From assembly GCF_003063475.1 (NCBI RefSeq), contig NZ_NESP01000001.1, positions 1,736,001-1,800,000 of the forward strand: DNA of 64,000 nucleotides, read 5' to 3'. Both the position numbers and the translations under genes were made by a program. The notes under the pieces are model-generated. The model was not told the origin of the DNA and did no database searches. It was given only the letters and a program-made list of their open reading frames with translations. The stretch is from Limnohabitans curvus (GTDB lineage: Bacteria > Pseudomonadota > Gammaproteobacteria > Burkholderiales > Burkholderiaceae_C). This document shows, one piece after another, positions 36,626-46,278 of the stretch (position 1 is its first letter; every line of letters starts with the position of its first letter).

Positions 36626-37357
36626 ATGCAAACACGTCACCCCATTCACCGCAACGCATTGGTTTTGTTCTCGGGCGGTCAAGACTCCACCACCTGTTTG
36701 GCTCATGCGCTGGCGCAATACGAGCGTGTGGAGACCTTGGCGTTTGACTACCGCCAGCGCCATTTGGTCGAGCTAGAAGCGCGACTGCAAGTGCTGGCCC
36801 AAGTGCGCGCGCAGTTTCCGCAGTGGGCAAACAAGCTGGGTGAAGACCATTTGCTCGACCTCGGCGTGTTGGGCCAGGTGAGCGAAACCTCGCTCACACG
36901 CGATATGGCGTTCAAGATGGAAGCGTCTGGCTTGCCCAACACCTTCGTGCCTGGCCGCAACCTGTTGTTCCTCACGCTCGCGGCTGCACTGGCCTATCGC
37001 CGTGATTTGGATGTCATCGTCACCGGTGTGTGCGAGACCGATTTCTCCGGCTATCCCGACTGCCGCGACGACACCATGAAGGCCATGCAAATTGCCTTGT
37101 CACTCGGCATGGACCGCCGCTTGTTGATCGAAACACCCCTGATGTGGATTGACAAAGCGCAGACCTGGCAGCTGGCCTATGACCTGGGCCAAAAAGCACA
37201 CGCGGATGGCGGCGATCAGTTGGTCGACCTCATCGTGGAGCACACCCACACCTGCTACATGGGTGACCGCACGCACCGCCACAATTGGGGCTACGGCTGC
37301 GGCACCTGCCCCGCGTGTGATTTGCGCGCCAAGGGCTGGGAGCGCTGGAAGGCGTAA
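36626..37357 (+). CDS. queC: 7-cyano-7-deazaguanine synthase
   Basis: QueC converts 7-carboxy-7-deazaguanine to preQ0 with ATP and ammonia, a step in queuosine tRNA modification. The 243-residue product has the PP-loop [18 protein letters not shown] (residues 12-29), [18 protein letters not shown] and the zinc-binding C-terminal motif [18 protein letters not shown]. Length and motifs match. No preQ1 riboswitch was seen; the gene begins only 10 bp after the preceding one. It ends 3 bp before the convergent ABC transporter stop. Confidence 0.95.
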   Translation: MQTRHPIHRNALVLFSGGQDSTTCLAHALAQYERVETLAFDYRQRHLVELEARLQVLAQVRAQFPQWANKLGEDHLLDLGVLGQVSETSLTRDMAFKMEASGLPNTFVPGRNLLFLTLAAALAYRRDLDVIVTGVCETDFSGYPDCRDDTMKAMQIALSLGMDRRLLIETPLMWIDKAQTWQLAYDLGQKAHADGGDQLVDLIVEHTHTCYMGDRTHRHNWGYGCGTCPACDLRAKGWERWKA

Positions 37358-37360
37358 TTT

Positions 37361-39208
37361 TTATGGCGTGGCCAGCACAAACTTGGCTGTGCTGCCCTCC
37401 GGTGCGGGCACAAACTGCCACACCGTGTCGTGATACGTGGCCACGCTTGGGCGGTGAGCGATAGACACCAAGCCGCCACCTTCTTCGCGCACCATGGTGA
37501 GCAGCTTTTCGTACAGCATTTTTTCACCGGCTTCATCCAAGGCGCTGGTGGCTTCGTCGGCAAACACCCAGCGTGGGCGCTTCAGCAGCACACGGGCTAA
37601 GGCCAAGCGTTGTTGTTCGCCACCTGAGAGCTGCTGTGTCCAGTGGCCTGCCACGTCCAGCTCATCTGCCAAGTGCGGCAGCAAGGCGTCGTACAGGGCG
37701 TTCTTCAAGGCTTCATCGGTGTAGTGTTCGGCACTGTCTGGGTAGGCCAGTGCTTGGCGCAACATGCCTTCTGGGAAGTAAGGGCGTTGCGGCATGAACA
37801 CGCTGCGTTCCGGCAACACCACAGGGCCGTAGGTGATGGGTTCGCCGTGACGGTCGTGCGTGGGCGAGCTGACGTAGGGCCAAATGCCAGCCAACACGCG
37901 CAGCAGCGTGGATTTGCCACAGCCCGACGGGCCGCGAATCAACACCGTGTCGCCTGCGGCTGCGTTGAGCGAGGTGTCGGCCAGCAACACGTCGCCATTG
38001 GGCAGAGACACCGTGAGCGGGGTGGTGTGCAAGGCGTTGATGCCTGTGTGCGTGACGGCGGTTGCACCCGTGAACGACAGCGGTGCGGCTTCTGGTTCTG
38101 CCACCTCGTCTACCTGGATGGCCAACATTTGGTCTTGAAAACTCGTCAAACGCAGCGTGGTGGCTTGCCACGACGCCAAGCGGCTGTAGTTGCTGATGAA
38201 CCAGCTGAGCGACTCTTGCACTTGGCCAAACGCCGATGAAATTTGCATCAACTCGCCAAGTTGAATGGCGCCGCTGAAATAACGGGGCGAGGCCACCAAC
38301 ATGGGGAATACCACCGCCGCTTGGCCGTAGCCCGAGTTGAACCAGGTGTAGCGCTTTTGCACACGTAACAAGCGCATGAAGTTGTCCAGCACTTGGGCGA
38401 AGCGCTCTTGCAGCGACAGGCGTTCCACACGGCCACCACGGTCGAGCGCAATGGCCTCGCTGTACTCGCGCACGCGCATCAGGTGGTGACGAAAGTCAGC
38501 TTCCAAACGCTGTTGTGCAAAGTTGAGCGATGCCATCGAGCGGCCAATCCAGTGGCCGATCAAGCTGCCGGCCAGCGCATAAGCCAACGCCATCCACACC
38601 ATGAAGCCGGGGATGTTGTAGGTCTCGCCCCTCACGTCAAAGCTAAAACCACCCGAGAGCGACCACAAGATGCCGACAAAGCTCAGCAGCGTGACGGTGG
38701 CGTCGAGCAAACCGAGCGACAAGCCCACCGTGTCAGCCGTGAATTGCTGCACGTCCTCTTGAATCCGTTGGTCGGGGTTGTCTGTGCCGTTCTTGCTTTG
38801 CAGTTCGAGTTGGTAGAACACATGGCCGTTGAGCCAACGTTGCAAGTAGTCGCGTGTCATCCATGCGCGCCAACGCATTTCGAGTAACTGCGTGAGGTAG
38901 AAGCGGTACACCGCCACGATGATGAAGCAGGTGGCCAGCATGGCGAACACGCCAAGCTGTTTCCAAAACACCTCGGCATTGCGGTTTTGCAGCGCGTCGT
39001 AGAACACGCGGTTCCAGTCGTTGAGCAAGACCATCATGTACACCATGCCGAGGTTCAAACCCACGCACGCGGCCAGCAGCAAGCGGGCACGCCACTTTTC
39101 TTCCGACTTGAAATACGGCAGTGACAAAGCCCAGACGCGGCTGAGCTGCAAGCGGCTTTTTTGCCAATTCGTCGCCACGTTGTTGGCGACGGTTTTAAAA
39201 GCGTTCAT
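37361..39208 (-). CDS. ABC transporter, SbmA/BacA-type permease fused to ATPase
   Basis: A 615-residue half-transporter. Residues 1-330 are an SbmA/BacA-like membrane domain with six helices (WNRVFYDALQNRNAEVFWKQ and NPDQRIQEDVQQF are typical). Residues about 395-600 are the ATPase with Walker A GPSGCGKSTLLR, signature LSGGEQQRLALAR, Walker B WVFADEATSALDE and the switch His in IAHRPS. Relatives (YddA, BclA, Rv1819c) move peptides, vitamin B12 or bleomycin, usually as importers. It forms a pair with the upstream 5'-nucleotidase gene 6 bp away. Confidence 0.92.
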   Translation of the reverse strand: MNAFKTVANNVATNWQKSRLQLSRVWALSLPYFKSEEKWRARLLLAACVGLNLGMVYMMVLLNDWNRVFYDALQNRNAEVFWKQLGVFAMLATCFIIVAVYRFYLTQLLEMRWRAWMTRDYLQRWLNGHVFYQLELQSKNGTDNPDQRIQEDVQQFTADTVGLSLGLLDATVTLLSFVGILWSLSGGFSFDVRGETYNIPGFMVWMALAYALAGSLIGHWIGRSMASLNFAQQRLEADFRHHLMRVREYSEAIALDRGGRVERLSLQERFAQVLDNFMRLLRVQKRYTWFNSGYGQAAVVFPMLVASPRYFSGAIQLGELMQISSAFGQVQESLSWFISNYSRLASWQATTLRLTSFQDQMLAIQVDEVAEPEAAPLSFTGATAVTHTGINALHTTPLTVSLPNGDVLLADTSLNAAAGDTVLIRGPSGCGKSTLLRVLAGIWPYVSSPTHDRHGEPITYGPVVLPERSVFMPQRPYFPEGMLRQALAYPDSAEHYTDEALKNALYDALLPHLADELDVAGHWTQQLSGGEQQRLALARVLLKRPRWVFADEATSALDEAGEKMLYEKLLTMVREEGGGLVSIAHRPSVATYHDTVWQFVPAPEGSTAKFVLATP

Positions 39209-39214
39209 GTGTTT

Positions 39215-40123
39215 TCAAACTTCGGTGTTGCTGTTGCGCACGCCGCTGGCCACATGGCCTGCGGGCACGTGACGGGCGGCTGACTCGATGTGGCCGGTTT
39301 GGTCGTCAAAGAAAAAGTCGGGTTCAAACTCGCGCAAGAACTCGCCTTTTTCAAGGCCACCCAAGAACATGGCTTCATCCACTTCAATGTTCCAGTTCAT
39401 CAGCGTGCGAATCGCACGTTCGTGCGCGGGCGCACTGCGCGCGGTGACCAGTGCGGTGCGAATGCGCATGTGCGGCGTGCCCGCTTGTTGCAGCACTTGC
39501 AGGGCGGCCAGCAAGGGTTTGAAAGGGCCAGCGGGCAAGGGGTGCGCGGCGTTGGTTTGTTCGTGTTGCTGAAACGCATCTAAGCCTTGGGCTTGAAACA
39601 CGCGCTCGGCTTCGTCGCTGAACAACACGGCATCACCGTCAAAGGCGATGCGCACTTCGTGTGGGTTGGCTTCTGACGCGTGGGCAGAGTGCGGGTACAC
39701 CTGCGCGGCAGGCACGCCTGCGTCGAGTGCTGAGCGCACATCCGACAAATGCGTGGACAAAAACAAATTGGCGTTGAGCGGGCGCAAATAACGCCAAGGC
39801 GATTGCCCGCGCGTGAAGCTGCCGCGCTGAATGGGCAAGCCGTAGTGCTGTGCAGAGCGGAACACGCGCATGCCGCTCACGGGGTCATTGCGCGAGAGGA
39901 TGACCACTTCCACGCGTTGCGCTTCAGACGTGTTGAAGGCCAACAGCTTTTGCACCAGCGAAAACGCCACGCCGGGTTTGGCGGGGGTTTCGAGGCGGCC
40001 AAGCTGCAGGTTCATGTAGGCGCGGTCGTCGCCTTGTTCGAAGACTTGGTTTTCTTCTTCGAAGTCGAACAGCGCTCTTGAGGAGATCGCGACGACCAAC
40101 TTACCGTCTAAAGAAACACCCAT
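39215..40123 (-). CDS. 5'-nucleotidase (PF06189 family)
   Basis: A 302-residue cytosolic 5'-nucleotidase of the NT5C1-related family. It has VVAISSRALFDFEEE at the N-terminus, VVILSRNDPVSGMRVF, VRIAFDGDAVLFSDEAE (central acidic motif) and PDFFFDDQTGHIE near the C-terminus. It dephosphorylates nucleoside monophosphates. The family is common in Burkholderiales. It starts 3 bp after the gspF stop on the same strand, so it may be at the distal end of the T2SS transcript. Confidence 0.88.
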   Translation of the reverse strand: MGVSLDGKLVVAISSRALFDFEEENQVFEQGDDRAYMNLQLGRLETPAKPGVAFSLVQKLLAFNTSEAQRVEVVILSRNDPVSGMRVFRSAQHYGLPIQRGSFTRGQSPWRYLRPLNANLFLSTHLSDVRSALDAGVPAAQVYPHSAHASEANPHEVRIAFDGDAVLFSDEAERVFQAQGLDAFQQHEQTNAAHPLPAGPFKPLLAALQVLQQAGTPHMRIRTALVTARSAPAHERAIRTLMNWNIEVDEAMFLGGLEKGEFLREFEPDFFFDDQTGHIESAARHVPAGHVASGVRNSNTEV

Positions 40124-40126
40124 GAA

Positions 40127-41341
40127 TTACCTCACCCATTGATTGAGTTGAATGATGGGCAGCATGACCGCTAAAACAATCAGCATCACCATCGCACCCA
40201 TTGCCACGATGAGCAAGGGTTCCAGAATCGTCGCCAGTTGCAAAGCACGGCGCTGCACCTCTTCGCTGAGTTGCGCAGCCGCGCGTTGCAGCATGGTGGG
40301 CAGTGTGCCGGTTTGTTCGCCCAAGCGCGAGAACATCACCAGCAAGCGCGGAAAGCGTGCGTGTTGTGCCAAGGCCGATGCCAGCGGCGCGCCTTCGCGC
40401 ACCAGCACCAGTGCGTCTTGTGCATCGCGCTTGAGTGCGGTGTTGCTCAGCGTGTCGGCTGCCGCTTGCAAGGCTTTCAAAATGGGCACGCCTGCGGTGG
40501 CGAGCATGGCCAAGGTGCTGGCAAATCGGGCGGCGTTGTAGCCACGGGCCAAGCGACCAATTAAAGGCAGTTGCAACCACGCCGCATCAAAACGCAAACG
40601 CACATCGGCTTGTTTCAAGGCGATGTGCCCACCTGCGGTGAAGGCTGCGACCAGCAACAAGCCCCACAACCAAAAGTTCTGCACAAAGCTGCTCAAGGCC
40701 AGCATGAAGCTGGTGAGCGCGGGCAGTTGCTGCTGGTTGCTGCCAAACACCTGCGCCACTTGGGGCACCACATAGGCCAGCAAAAACAGCACGATGACCA
40801 AAGCCACCACGCACACGATGGCGGGGTACAGCCCCGCGGCCAACAACTTGCCGCACAAGTTTTGTTGCTCTTGTAAATCGTCGGCCAAGCGTTCGAGCAC
40901 CAGGCCTAAGTGGCCGCTTTGCTCACCCGCGCCAATCACTGCTGTAAAGATAGGGCTGAACTCGCGTGGGTGTTGGCTGAGCGCTTTGGCAAACGGCGCG
41001 CCTGCATTCACCTCGGTGCGCAGGGCAGAGACTAAGTCGCGCTGGCGGGGTGTTTCGGCTTCATCGCTGAGGGCTGCCAAAGCACGCTCGAGTGGCAAGC
41101 CCGCATTGACCAAGCCCGAGAGCTGGCGCGTCCATACGGCCAGCGCTGTGCTGCTGAAAATCCTGCTTTCCCAAATGACCGTGTTCAAACCGCTGCTGGT
41201 GCGTTGCACAGGTTCCACCTTGAGTGGCACTAAGTCTTGCGCGCGCAATTGGCTACGTGCGGTGCGTGCGGTGTCAGCCTCCAGCACGCCACGGCGCGTT
41301 TGGCCTTGGGCATCTAGGGCTTCAAACGAATAGGCGGGCAT
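40127..41341 (-). CDS. gspF: Type II secretion inner-membrane protein GspF
   Basis: A 404-residue platform protein. It begins MPAYSFEALDAQGQTRRGVLEAD and has two GspF domains (residues 70-190 and 270-395) and three membrane helices. Landmarks are LVNAGLPLERALAAL, FTAVIGAGEQSGHLGLVLERL and ATAGVPILKALQAAADT. It couples the ATPase GspE to the pseudopilus. It follows gspE by 26 bp. Confidence 0.96.
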   Translation of the reverse strand: MPAYSFEALDAQGQTRRGVLEADTARTARSQLRAQDLVPLKVEPVQRTSSGLNTVIWESRIFSSTALAVWTRQLSGLVNAGLPLERALAALSDEAETPRQRDLVSALRTEVNAGAPFAKALSQHPREFSPIFTAVIGAGEQSGHLGLVLERLADDLQEQQNLCGKLLAAGLYPAIVCVVALVIVLFLLAYVVPQVAQVFGSNQQQLPALTSFMLALSSFVQNFWLWGLLLVAAFTAGGHIALKQADVRLRFDAAWLQLPLIGRLARGYNAARFASTLAMLATAGVPILKALQAAADTLSNTALKRDAQDALVLVREGAPLASALAQHARFPRLLVMFSRLGEQTGTLPTMLQRAAAQLSEEVQRRALQLATILEPLLIVAMGAMVMLIVLAVMLPIIQLNQWVR

Positions 41342-41367
41342 GGTGGATCGGGCTTGGTCGCAGAGCT

Positions 41368-42756
41368 TTAGTCGCGGGTGACGCGAATCAGTTCTTCGCG
41401 GGTGGAAATACCGTGACGTACCAAGCGCTCACCGTCATCGCGCATCAGCGTCATGCCGTTGCGCAAAGCGGCGTCGCGCAGTTGCGCTTCGCTGGCTTGG
41501 TTGTGGATGAGGGCGCGCATGTCGTCGTTGGTGGTGAGCAATTCAAAAATGCCGGTGCGGCCTTGGTAGCCGCTGTGGCCGCATGCCTCACAGCCTTTGC
41601 CTGCGCAGTGCGTGCAGGTTTTGCGTAACAGGCGCTGGGCCAACACACCCAGCAGCGAGGAGCTGAGCAAGAAGGGCTCCACGCCCATGTCGGTCAAACG
41701 CGTCACGGCGCTGGCGGCGTCGTTGGTGTGCAGCGTGGCCAGCACCAAGTGGCCGGTGAGCGAGGCTTGGATGGCGATTTGCGCAGTTTCGTAATCGCGA
41801 ATCTCACCAATCATGATGATGTCGGGGTCTTGGCGCAGGATGGCGCGCAGGGCTTTGGCAAAGTCCAAATCAATCTTTGGGTTCACCTGTGTTTGGCCCA
41901 CGCCAGCCAGCTCGTATTCAATCGGGTCTTCCACCGTCATGATGTTGTTGCGCGTGGCGTCTAGCCCTTGCAGCGCGGCATACAGCGTGGTGGTTTTACC
42001 CGAACCCGTGGGACCGGTGACCAAGATGATGCCGTGCGGTTGGTGCACCAAGGCTTCAAAACGGCGCAGCGTGTCGCCTTCCATGCCCACTGCTTGAAGC
42101 GTGAGCTTGCTCTCGGTCTTGTCGAGCAAACGCAGCACCGCACGTTCGCCATGTGCGCTGGGCAAGGTGGACACCCGCACGTCAATCGCGCGTTGACCGA
42201 GGCGCAAAGAAATGCGGCCATCTTGTGGCAAACGTTTTTCGGCGATGTCCAACTCGGCCATGATTTTTAAGCGTGAAATGAGGGCTGCGTGCAAAGCGCG
42301 GTTGGGTTGTACCACTTCGCGCAACGTGCCGTCCACACGGAAACGCACACTGCTGTGGCGCTCATACGGTTCGATGTGGATGTCGCTCGCACCATCGCGT
42401 GCAGCTTGCGTCAGCAGCGCGTTGAGCATGCGGATGATGGGCGCGTCGTCAGCGGCTTCGAGTAAGTCTTCCACGGCGGGCAGCTCTTGCATCATGCGGG
42501 TCAGGTCTGCGTCGCTTTCCACCTCGCTCACCACGGCGGCGGCGTTGCTGTCGGCTTGGGCATAGGCTTCGCTGATGCGTTTGGCCAGCGTGGCTTTGTC
42601 GGTGTACTCAAACGATTGCACCGTGTGTCGGCGTGTGACTTCGCTCCACGCGCTCAGGTCGGGCGCGTCGCTGTGCCACAGCGTGAGCGTGTGGCCATCG
42701 TCCTCCAGCAAGAGCTGGTGGGTGCGGGCAAAGGCGTAGGGCAGCGGGCGGCGCAT
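41368..42756 (-). CDS. gspE: Type II secretion ATPase GspE
   Basis: A 462-residue hexameric ATPase that powers the pseudopilus. It has Walker A GPTGSGKTTTLYAAL (near residue 240), the Asp box, Walker B with IMIGEIRDYETAQIA, and the zinc-binding CTHCAGKGCEACG near residue 395. The N-terminal N1E region is short compared with some GspE proteins. It starts 3 bp after the gspD stop. Confidence 0.97.
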   Translation of the reverse strand: MRRPLPYAFARTHQLLLEDDGHTLTLWHSDAPDLSAWSEVTRRHTVQSFEYTDKATLAKRISEAYAQADSNAAAVVSEVESDADLTRMMQELPAVEDLLEAADDAPIIRMLNALLTQAARDGASDIHIEPYERHSSVRFRVDGTLREVVQPNRALHAALISRLKIMAELDIAEKRLPQDGRISLRLGQRAIDVRVSTLPSAHGERAVLRLLDKTESKLTLQAVGMEGDTLRRFEALVHQPHGIILVTGPTGSGKTTTLYAALQGLDATRNNIMTVEDPIEYELAGVGQTQVNPKIDLDFAKALRAILRQDPDIIMIGEIRDYETAQIAIQASLTGHLVLATLHTNDAASAVTRLTDMGVEPFLLSSSLLGVLAQRLLRKTCTHCAGKGCEACGHSGYQGRTGIFELLTTNDDMRALIHNQASEAQLRDAALRNGMTLMRDDGERLVRHGISTREELIRVTRD

Positions 42757-42759
42757 GGC

Positions 42760-44913
42760 TTATTCCGGCTTAGGTTCTTCTTTGGGCTTAGGGACGGGCA
42801 CAGGTGCTGGCGGCAATACCGGTGCATTGCCAGAGCCCAAGATGGGGTTGAAGCCAGGCTGTGCGTTTTGTTGCAAGCCCATCATTTGTTGGTAGCGGTT
42901 GTTGCTGAGCGCATCGGATGACGCGGCATCGCGCATGACCACGGGGCGCAAAAACACCATCAGGTTTTTCTTGGTGCGTGTGCGGCTTTCGCTTTTGAAC
43001 AACCAGCCAATCACGGGGATATCACCAAACAAGGGCACTTGACTTGCGCCACCCGAGTATTCGTCAGACAACAAACCACCCAACACGATGATGGAGCCGT
43101 CATCGACTAACACATTCGATTCAATGCTGCGCTTGTTGGTGATGAGGCCTGTAGACGACCCGACGGAGTTGGCCACCACACTCGAGACTTCTTGGAAGAT
43201 GGTGAGCTTGACGGTGCCGGTTTCGCTGATTTGTGGCTTGACCTTCAGTGTCAAACCCACGTCTTTGCGTTCGACGGTTTGGAACGGATTGACCGAGCCA
43301 TTGGTGGTGTTGTTGTTGGTGTACTGGCCTGTGACGAAAGGTACGTTTTGGCCCACGACAATTTTGGCTTCTTCGTTGTCCAGTGTGAGCAAGGTGGGCG
43401 TGGACAACACATTGCCATCGCCGTTTTGTTGCAAGAACGTCGCCAAACTGCCAAGCACATAGGTGCCGTTGATTTGTCGGGCAGTTCCAATGTTCAAGCC
43501 GCCACCCAGTGTGCTCAGCGCAGTTGCGCCACCCGACGTGCCAATGATGTTGCCTTGTCCAATGGTGGTGCTGATGGGGTTGTTGAAGTTGGTGCCAATG
43601 ATGCCAATGTTGCCACCTGCTTGGCCCGTGGCGGTTTGCCACTGAATGCCCATTTGTGCGGCCTTGTCGGCGTTCACTTCGGCAATCAAACTCTCCACCA
43701 TCACCTGCGCGCGGCGTTGGTCGAGCATGTCAATCACCGCACGCAGTTGACGGTATTGCGGTTCGGGTGCTGTGATGATGAGCGAGTTGGTGGCCGTATC
43801 GGCTTGAATTTGTCCACCCGTGGCAGAGCTCACGGATGCGGCATTGCCGCCCAACGTGCTGCCTGATGTAGCCTGTGCGGATGTGGCTGACAAAGGGTTG
43901 GCAGCAGGTGTTGCGCCTGTTGCGCCAGTGGTGCCTGTCACGCCTGTGGCTTGGCCGCTGACCGCTGCACGCAAGGTGGTGGCCAGTTTGGTCGCGTCGG
44001 CGTTTTTCAAATACACCACGTGGATGTTGCCGCTGGCGTTGGTGCCGCTGGGTTGGTCGAGTTTGGCGATGAGTGACTTCACCAGCGCCACGCGTGTGGG
44101 GTTGGCCGCGCGCAAGATGAGGGCGTTGCTGCGGGGCTCGGCCAGCAGCGTGGTTTTGTATTCAGCCCCTGATTGGCCAGGCGCAGCTGCAGTTTGAGGC
44201 GCATTGCTGCCCGACTCCACCAAGCGCAGCACCAGAGGGGCAAGGTCTACCGCGATGGCGTGCTTGAGTTGAATCACCTCCACATCACTGGCGTTCGACA
44301 CATCCAGCGTGGCGATGATGCGGGCCATGCGCTGCAAGTTGTCGGCGTAGTCGGTGATGATGATGGCGTTGTTGCCGGGGTTGACGTTGATGGTGTTGTT
44401 GGGGCTGATGAGCGGGCGCAACACGGGCACCAAGTTGTTGGCTTGCTCAAAGTTGAGCTTGAAGATGTGCGTGACGATTTGGCCGTTGCCCGTGCCACCG
44501 CCTACTTTGTCGATCTCTTGCACATTGCCGCCTTGCAGCTTGGCATCGGCCTCGGGCACGATTTTGTAGAGGCCCTTGGTCTCCACCATGGCAAAGCCTT
44601 GCAAACGCAAAGCCGCCAAAAACTGGCTCCACGCTTCGCTAGGTGACACGGGCAGTTCGGTGCTGAGGTTGATCGTGCCTTTGACGCGTGGGTCCACCAC
44701 CAAATTGCGGTTGGACAGCGTGGCCAGGGTGCGTGCGACCGACTCGATTTCGGCGTTCACAAAGTTGAGCGTGATGGGCTGCTGCTGTGCGGTGGTCTTT
44801 TTGGCGGGAGGTGCTGCTTGCGTGAGCGACAGTCCAAGCAAAGCCGGGGCAAGGCCCAAGCCCAAGGCAAGTGCCAAGGCCGAGGGTTGAAAGAAAGTGT
44901 GTTGTTTAGCCAT
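42760..44913 (-). CDS. gspD: Type II secretion outer-membrane secretin GspD
   Basis: A 717-residue secretin. A signal peptide (ALALGLGLAPALLGLSLTQAAP) precedes N0-N3 domains (about residues 45-410), a Gly/Thr/Ala-rich stretch (ATGVTGTTGATGATPAAN) and the secretin core ending near VPLFGDIPVIGWLFKS and KNLMVFLRPVVM. The proline/lysine-rich tail (PPAPVPVPKPKEEPKPE) is an S-like extension. It forms the outer-membrane channel. It lies between gspN and gspE. Confidence 0.97.
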   Translation of the reverse strand: MAKQHTFFQPSALALALGLGLAPALLGLSLTQAAPPAKKTTAQQQPITLNFVNAEIESVARTLATLSNRNLVVDPRVKGTINLSTELPVSPSEAWSQFLAALRLQGFAMVETKGLYKIVPEADAKLQGGNVQEIDKVGGGTGNGQIVTHIFKLNFEQANNLVPVLRPLISPNNTINVNPGNNAIIITDYADNLQRMARIIATLDVSNASDVEVIQLKHAIAVDLAPLVLRLVESGSNAPQTAAAPGQSGAEYKTTLLAEPRSNALILRAANPTRVALVKSLIAKLDQPSGTNASGNIHVVYLKNADATKLATTLRAAVSGQATGVTGTTGATGATPAANPLSATSAQATSGSTLGGNAASVSSATGGQIQADTATNSLIITAPEPQYRQLRAVIDMLDQRRAQVMVESLIAEVNADKAAQMGIQWQTATGQAGGNIGIIGTNFNNPISTTIGQGNIIGTSGGATALSTLGGGLNIGTARQINGTYVLGSLATFLQQNGDGNVLSTPTLLTLDNEEAKIVVGQNVPFVTGQYTNNNTTNGSVNPFQTVERKDVGLTLKVKPQISETGTVKLTIFQEVSSVVANSVGSSTGLITNKRSIESNVLVDDGSIIVLGGLLSDEYSGGASQVPLFGDIPVIGWLFKSESRTRTKKNLMVFLRPVVMRDAASSDALSNNRYQQMMGLQQNAQPGFNPILGSGNAPVLPPAPVPVPKPKEEPKPE

Positions 44914-44920
44914 ACGCGTG

Positions 44921-45736
44921 TTAACCCATTTTCAAAATCGATTTGCTGCCTTGGCGTTGGCCAAGGATGTTCAATAAATTAGAGAGCGCGGCTTCTGCAT
45001 CTGGTGCGGCCGAGGCCTCACCGGTGAAGCGCAGGTGCCCGTTGTGTAGTTGGCCTGTGCCTTGCAGCAGCAAGCTGCCTTCAAGCGTGTCGAGTGTGAG
45101 CGCTATGGCGTCGCCGCCTTGCACACGCAGGCGGTAGCTGCCCAAGGGGCGCAAGGTGGACAAGCGGGTTGCCAGCTTTTGCAGCTGCAGCTCGGCTTCG
45201 CCTTGCAGTTGTTCTTTGCCTGCTTGTTGGGTCCATTGCAAGTGGCTGGTTTGCAGTTGCAGTTGGCCTTCGGGTTGCACGGTGTTCCACGGTGTGCCCA
45301 AGCCCACCAGCCAATTGGCAGGCCAGTGAGAGGTGTGGTCGCTCACCTGCACACGCACGCCACGCCACAGAGGGGAGACATCCACGCGCACAGGCTGTGG
45401 GGTGCAGCAGGCCGATGCCACGGTGGCGCTGAGCGCCAAGCGCAGGTTGGCAAAGTCGAGGTGAGGGCCAAGCTGCCATGTCACGCGTGTGGGCAGTGTG
45501 GTGGTGTTGGCTAGGTTCAGCGGGCCTTCGTTGAGCACCCACTGCGCCGATCCGTTCCAAACCGTGCCTTGTGGGTCTTGCAGCAACATGCGCTCGCCGC
45601 TGGCGTGTTCGATGGCCCGTGTCAACCAATGGGCCGGCGCTTGGGTGATGAGGGCCAACGCCAGACCCAAGCCCGCGCCTGTCCATGCCCAGCGAGTGCT
45701 GGCGCTTAGGTGGGAGGCTGGGTTGAGGCGCTGCAT
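44921..45736 (-). CDS. gspN: Type II secretion protein GspN
   Basis: A 271-residue bitopic protein with one N-terminal helix (WAWTGAGLGLALALITQAPAHW) and a periplasmic domain typical of GspN (GTVWNGSAQWVLNEGPLNLANTTTLP). GspN is present only in some T2SS and its role is not settled. It lies between gspM and gspD. Confidence 0.85.
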   Translation of the reverse strand: MQRLNPASHLSASTRWAWTGAGLGLALALITQAPAHWLTRAIEHASGERMLLQDPQGTVWNGSAQWVLNEGPLNLANTTTLPTRVTWQLGPHLDFANLRLALSATVASACCTPQPVRVDVSPLWRGVRVQVSDHTSHWPANWLVGLGTPWNTVQPEGQLQLQTSHLQWTQQAGKEQLQGEAELQLQKLATRLSTLRPLGSYRLRVQGGDAIALTLDTLEGSLLLQGTGQLHNGHLRFTGEASAAPDAEAALSNLLNILGQRQGSKSILKMG

Positions 45737-45771
45737 CTTGACGGGTTAGGTGAGTTTGAACTGCGTTGGCG

Positions 45772-46278
45772 TTAAGGCGCTGTGCCGCGCGTGGGCAAAC
45801 GCAACACCAGGCTGCCATCCCAGGCCACCACGGGCGAGGTGGCTGCGGGTGCTGTGCCTGTTGTGGTGCTGCGCGTCAAGTGCGCTTCTACAGGCAAGGC
45901 CTGTGCTTGGCTGCGCACTTGTGCCAACCAGTTGGCCAGCGTGGGTGCGGACATCGCTTTGAGCTGCACGGCCACACGGTCACCCTGCACGTTCAGTTGA
46001 ATTTGCGCATTCGGTGTGAGGCCTTGCAATGTGCGCAACGCCTCGTCGCGCGACAGTGGGGTGCGTGTTTGCAAGGCTTTGGCCTGTGCTTGTAGGGCCC
46101 ACATGTGGGCTTGCTGTTGACCCAGTTGCGCGCGACGGGTGTTACTGTCGCGCAAGGTGTTGAGCGCGGGTGCGATGGCGATCGACCAAAACAACACGAT
46201 GCCGACTAGAACGCCAAGCACCGATACGCCGCGCTGCTCGCGCGGGCTCAAGGCTTGCCAGCGGACACGTAATGTCAT
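45772..46278 (-). CDS. gspM: Type II secretion protein GspM
   Basis: A 168-residue inner-membrane protein. It has a short cytosolic tail (WQALSPREQRGVSV), one helix (LGVLVGIVLFWSIAIAPAL) and a periplasmic ferredoxin-like domain. SPRE(Q/R) before the helix is a GspM hallmark. It partners GspL. The start at 46278 overlaps the gspL stop by 4 bp; a longer reading is rejected. Confidence 0.9.
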   Translation of the reverse strand: MTLRVRWQALSPREQRGVSVLGVLVGIVLFWSIAIAPALNTLRDSNTRRAQLGQQQAHMWALQAQAKALQTRTPLSRDEALRTLQGLTPNAQIQLNVQGDRVAVQLKAMSAPTLANWLAQVRSQAQALPVEAHLTRSTTTGTAPAATSPVVAWDGSLVLRLPTRGTAP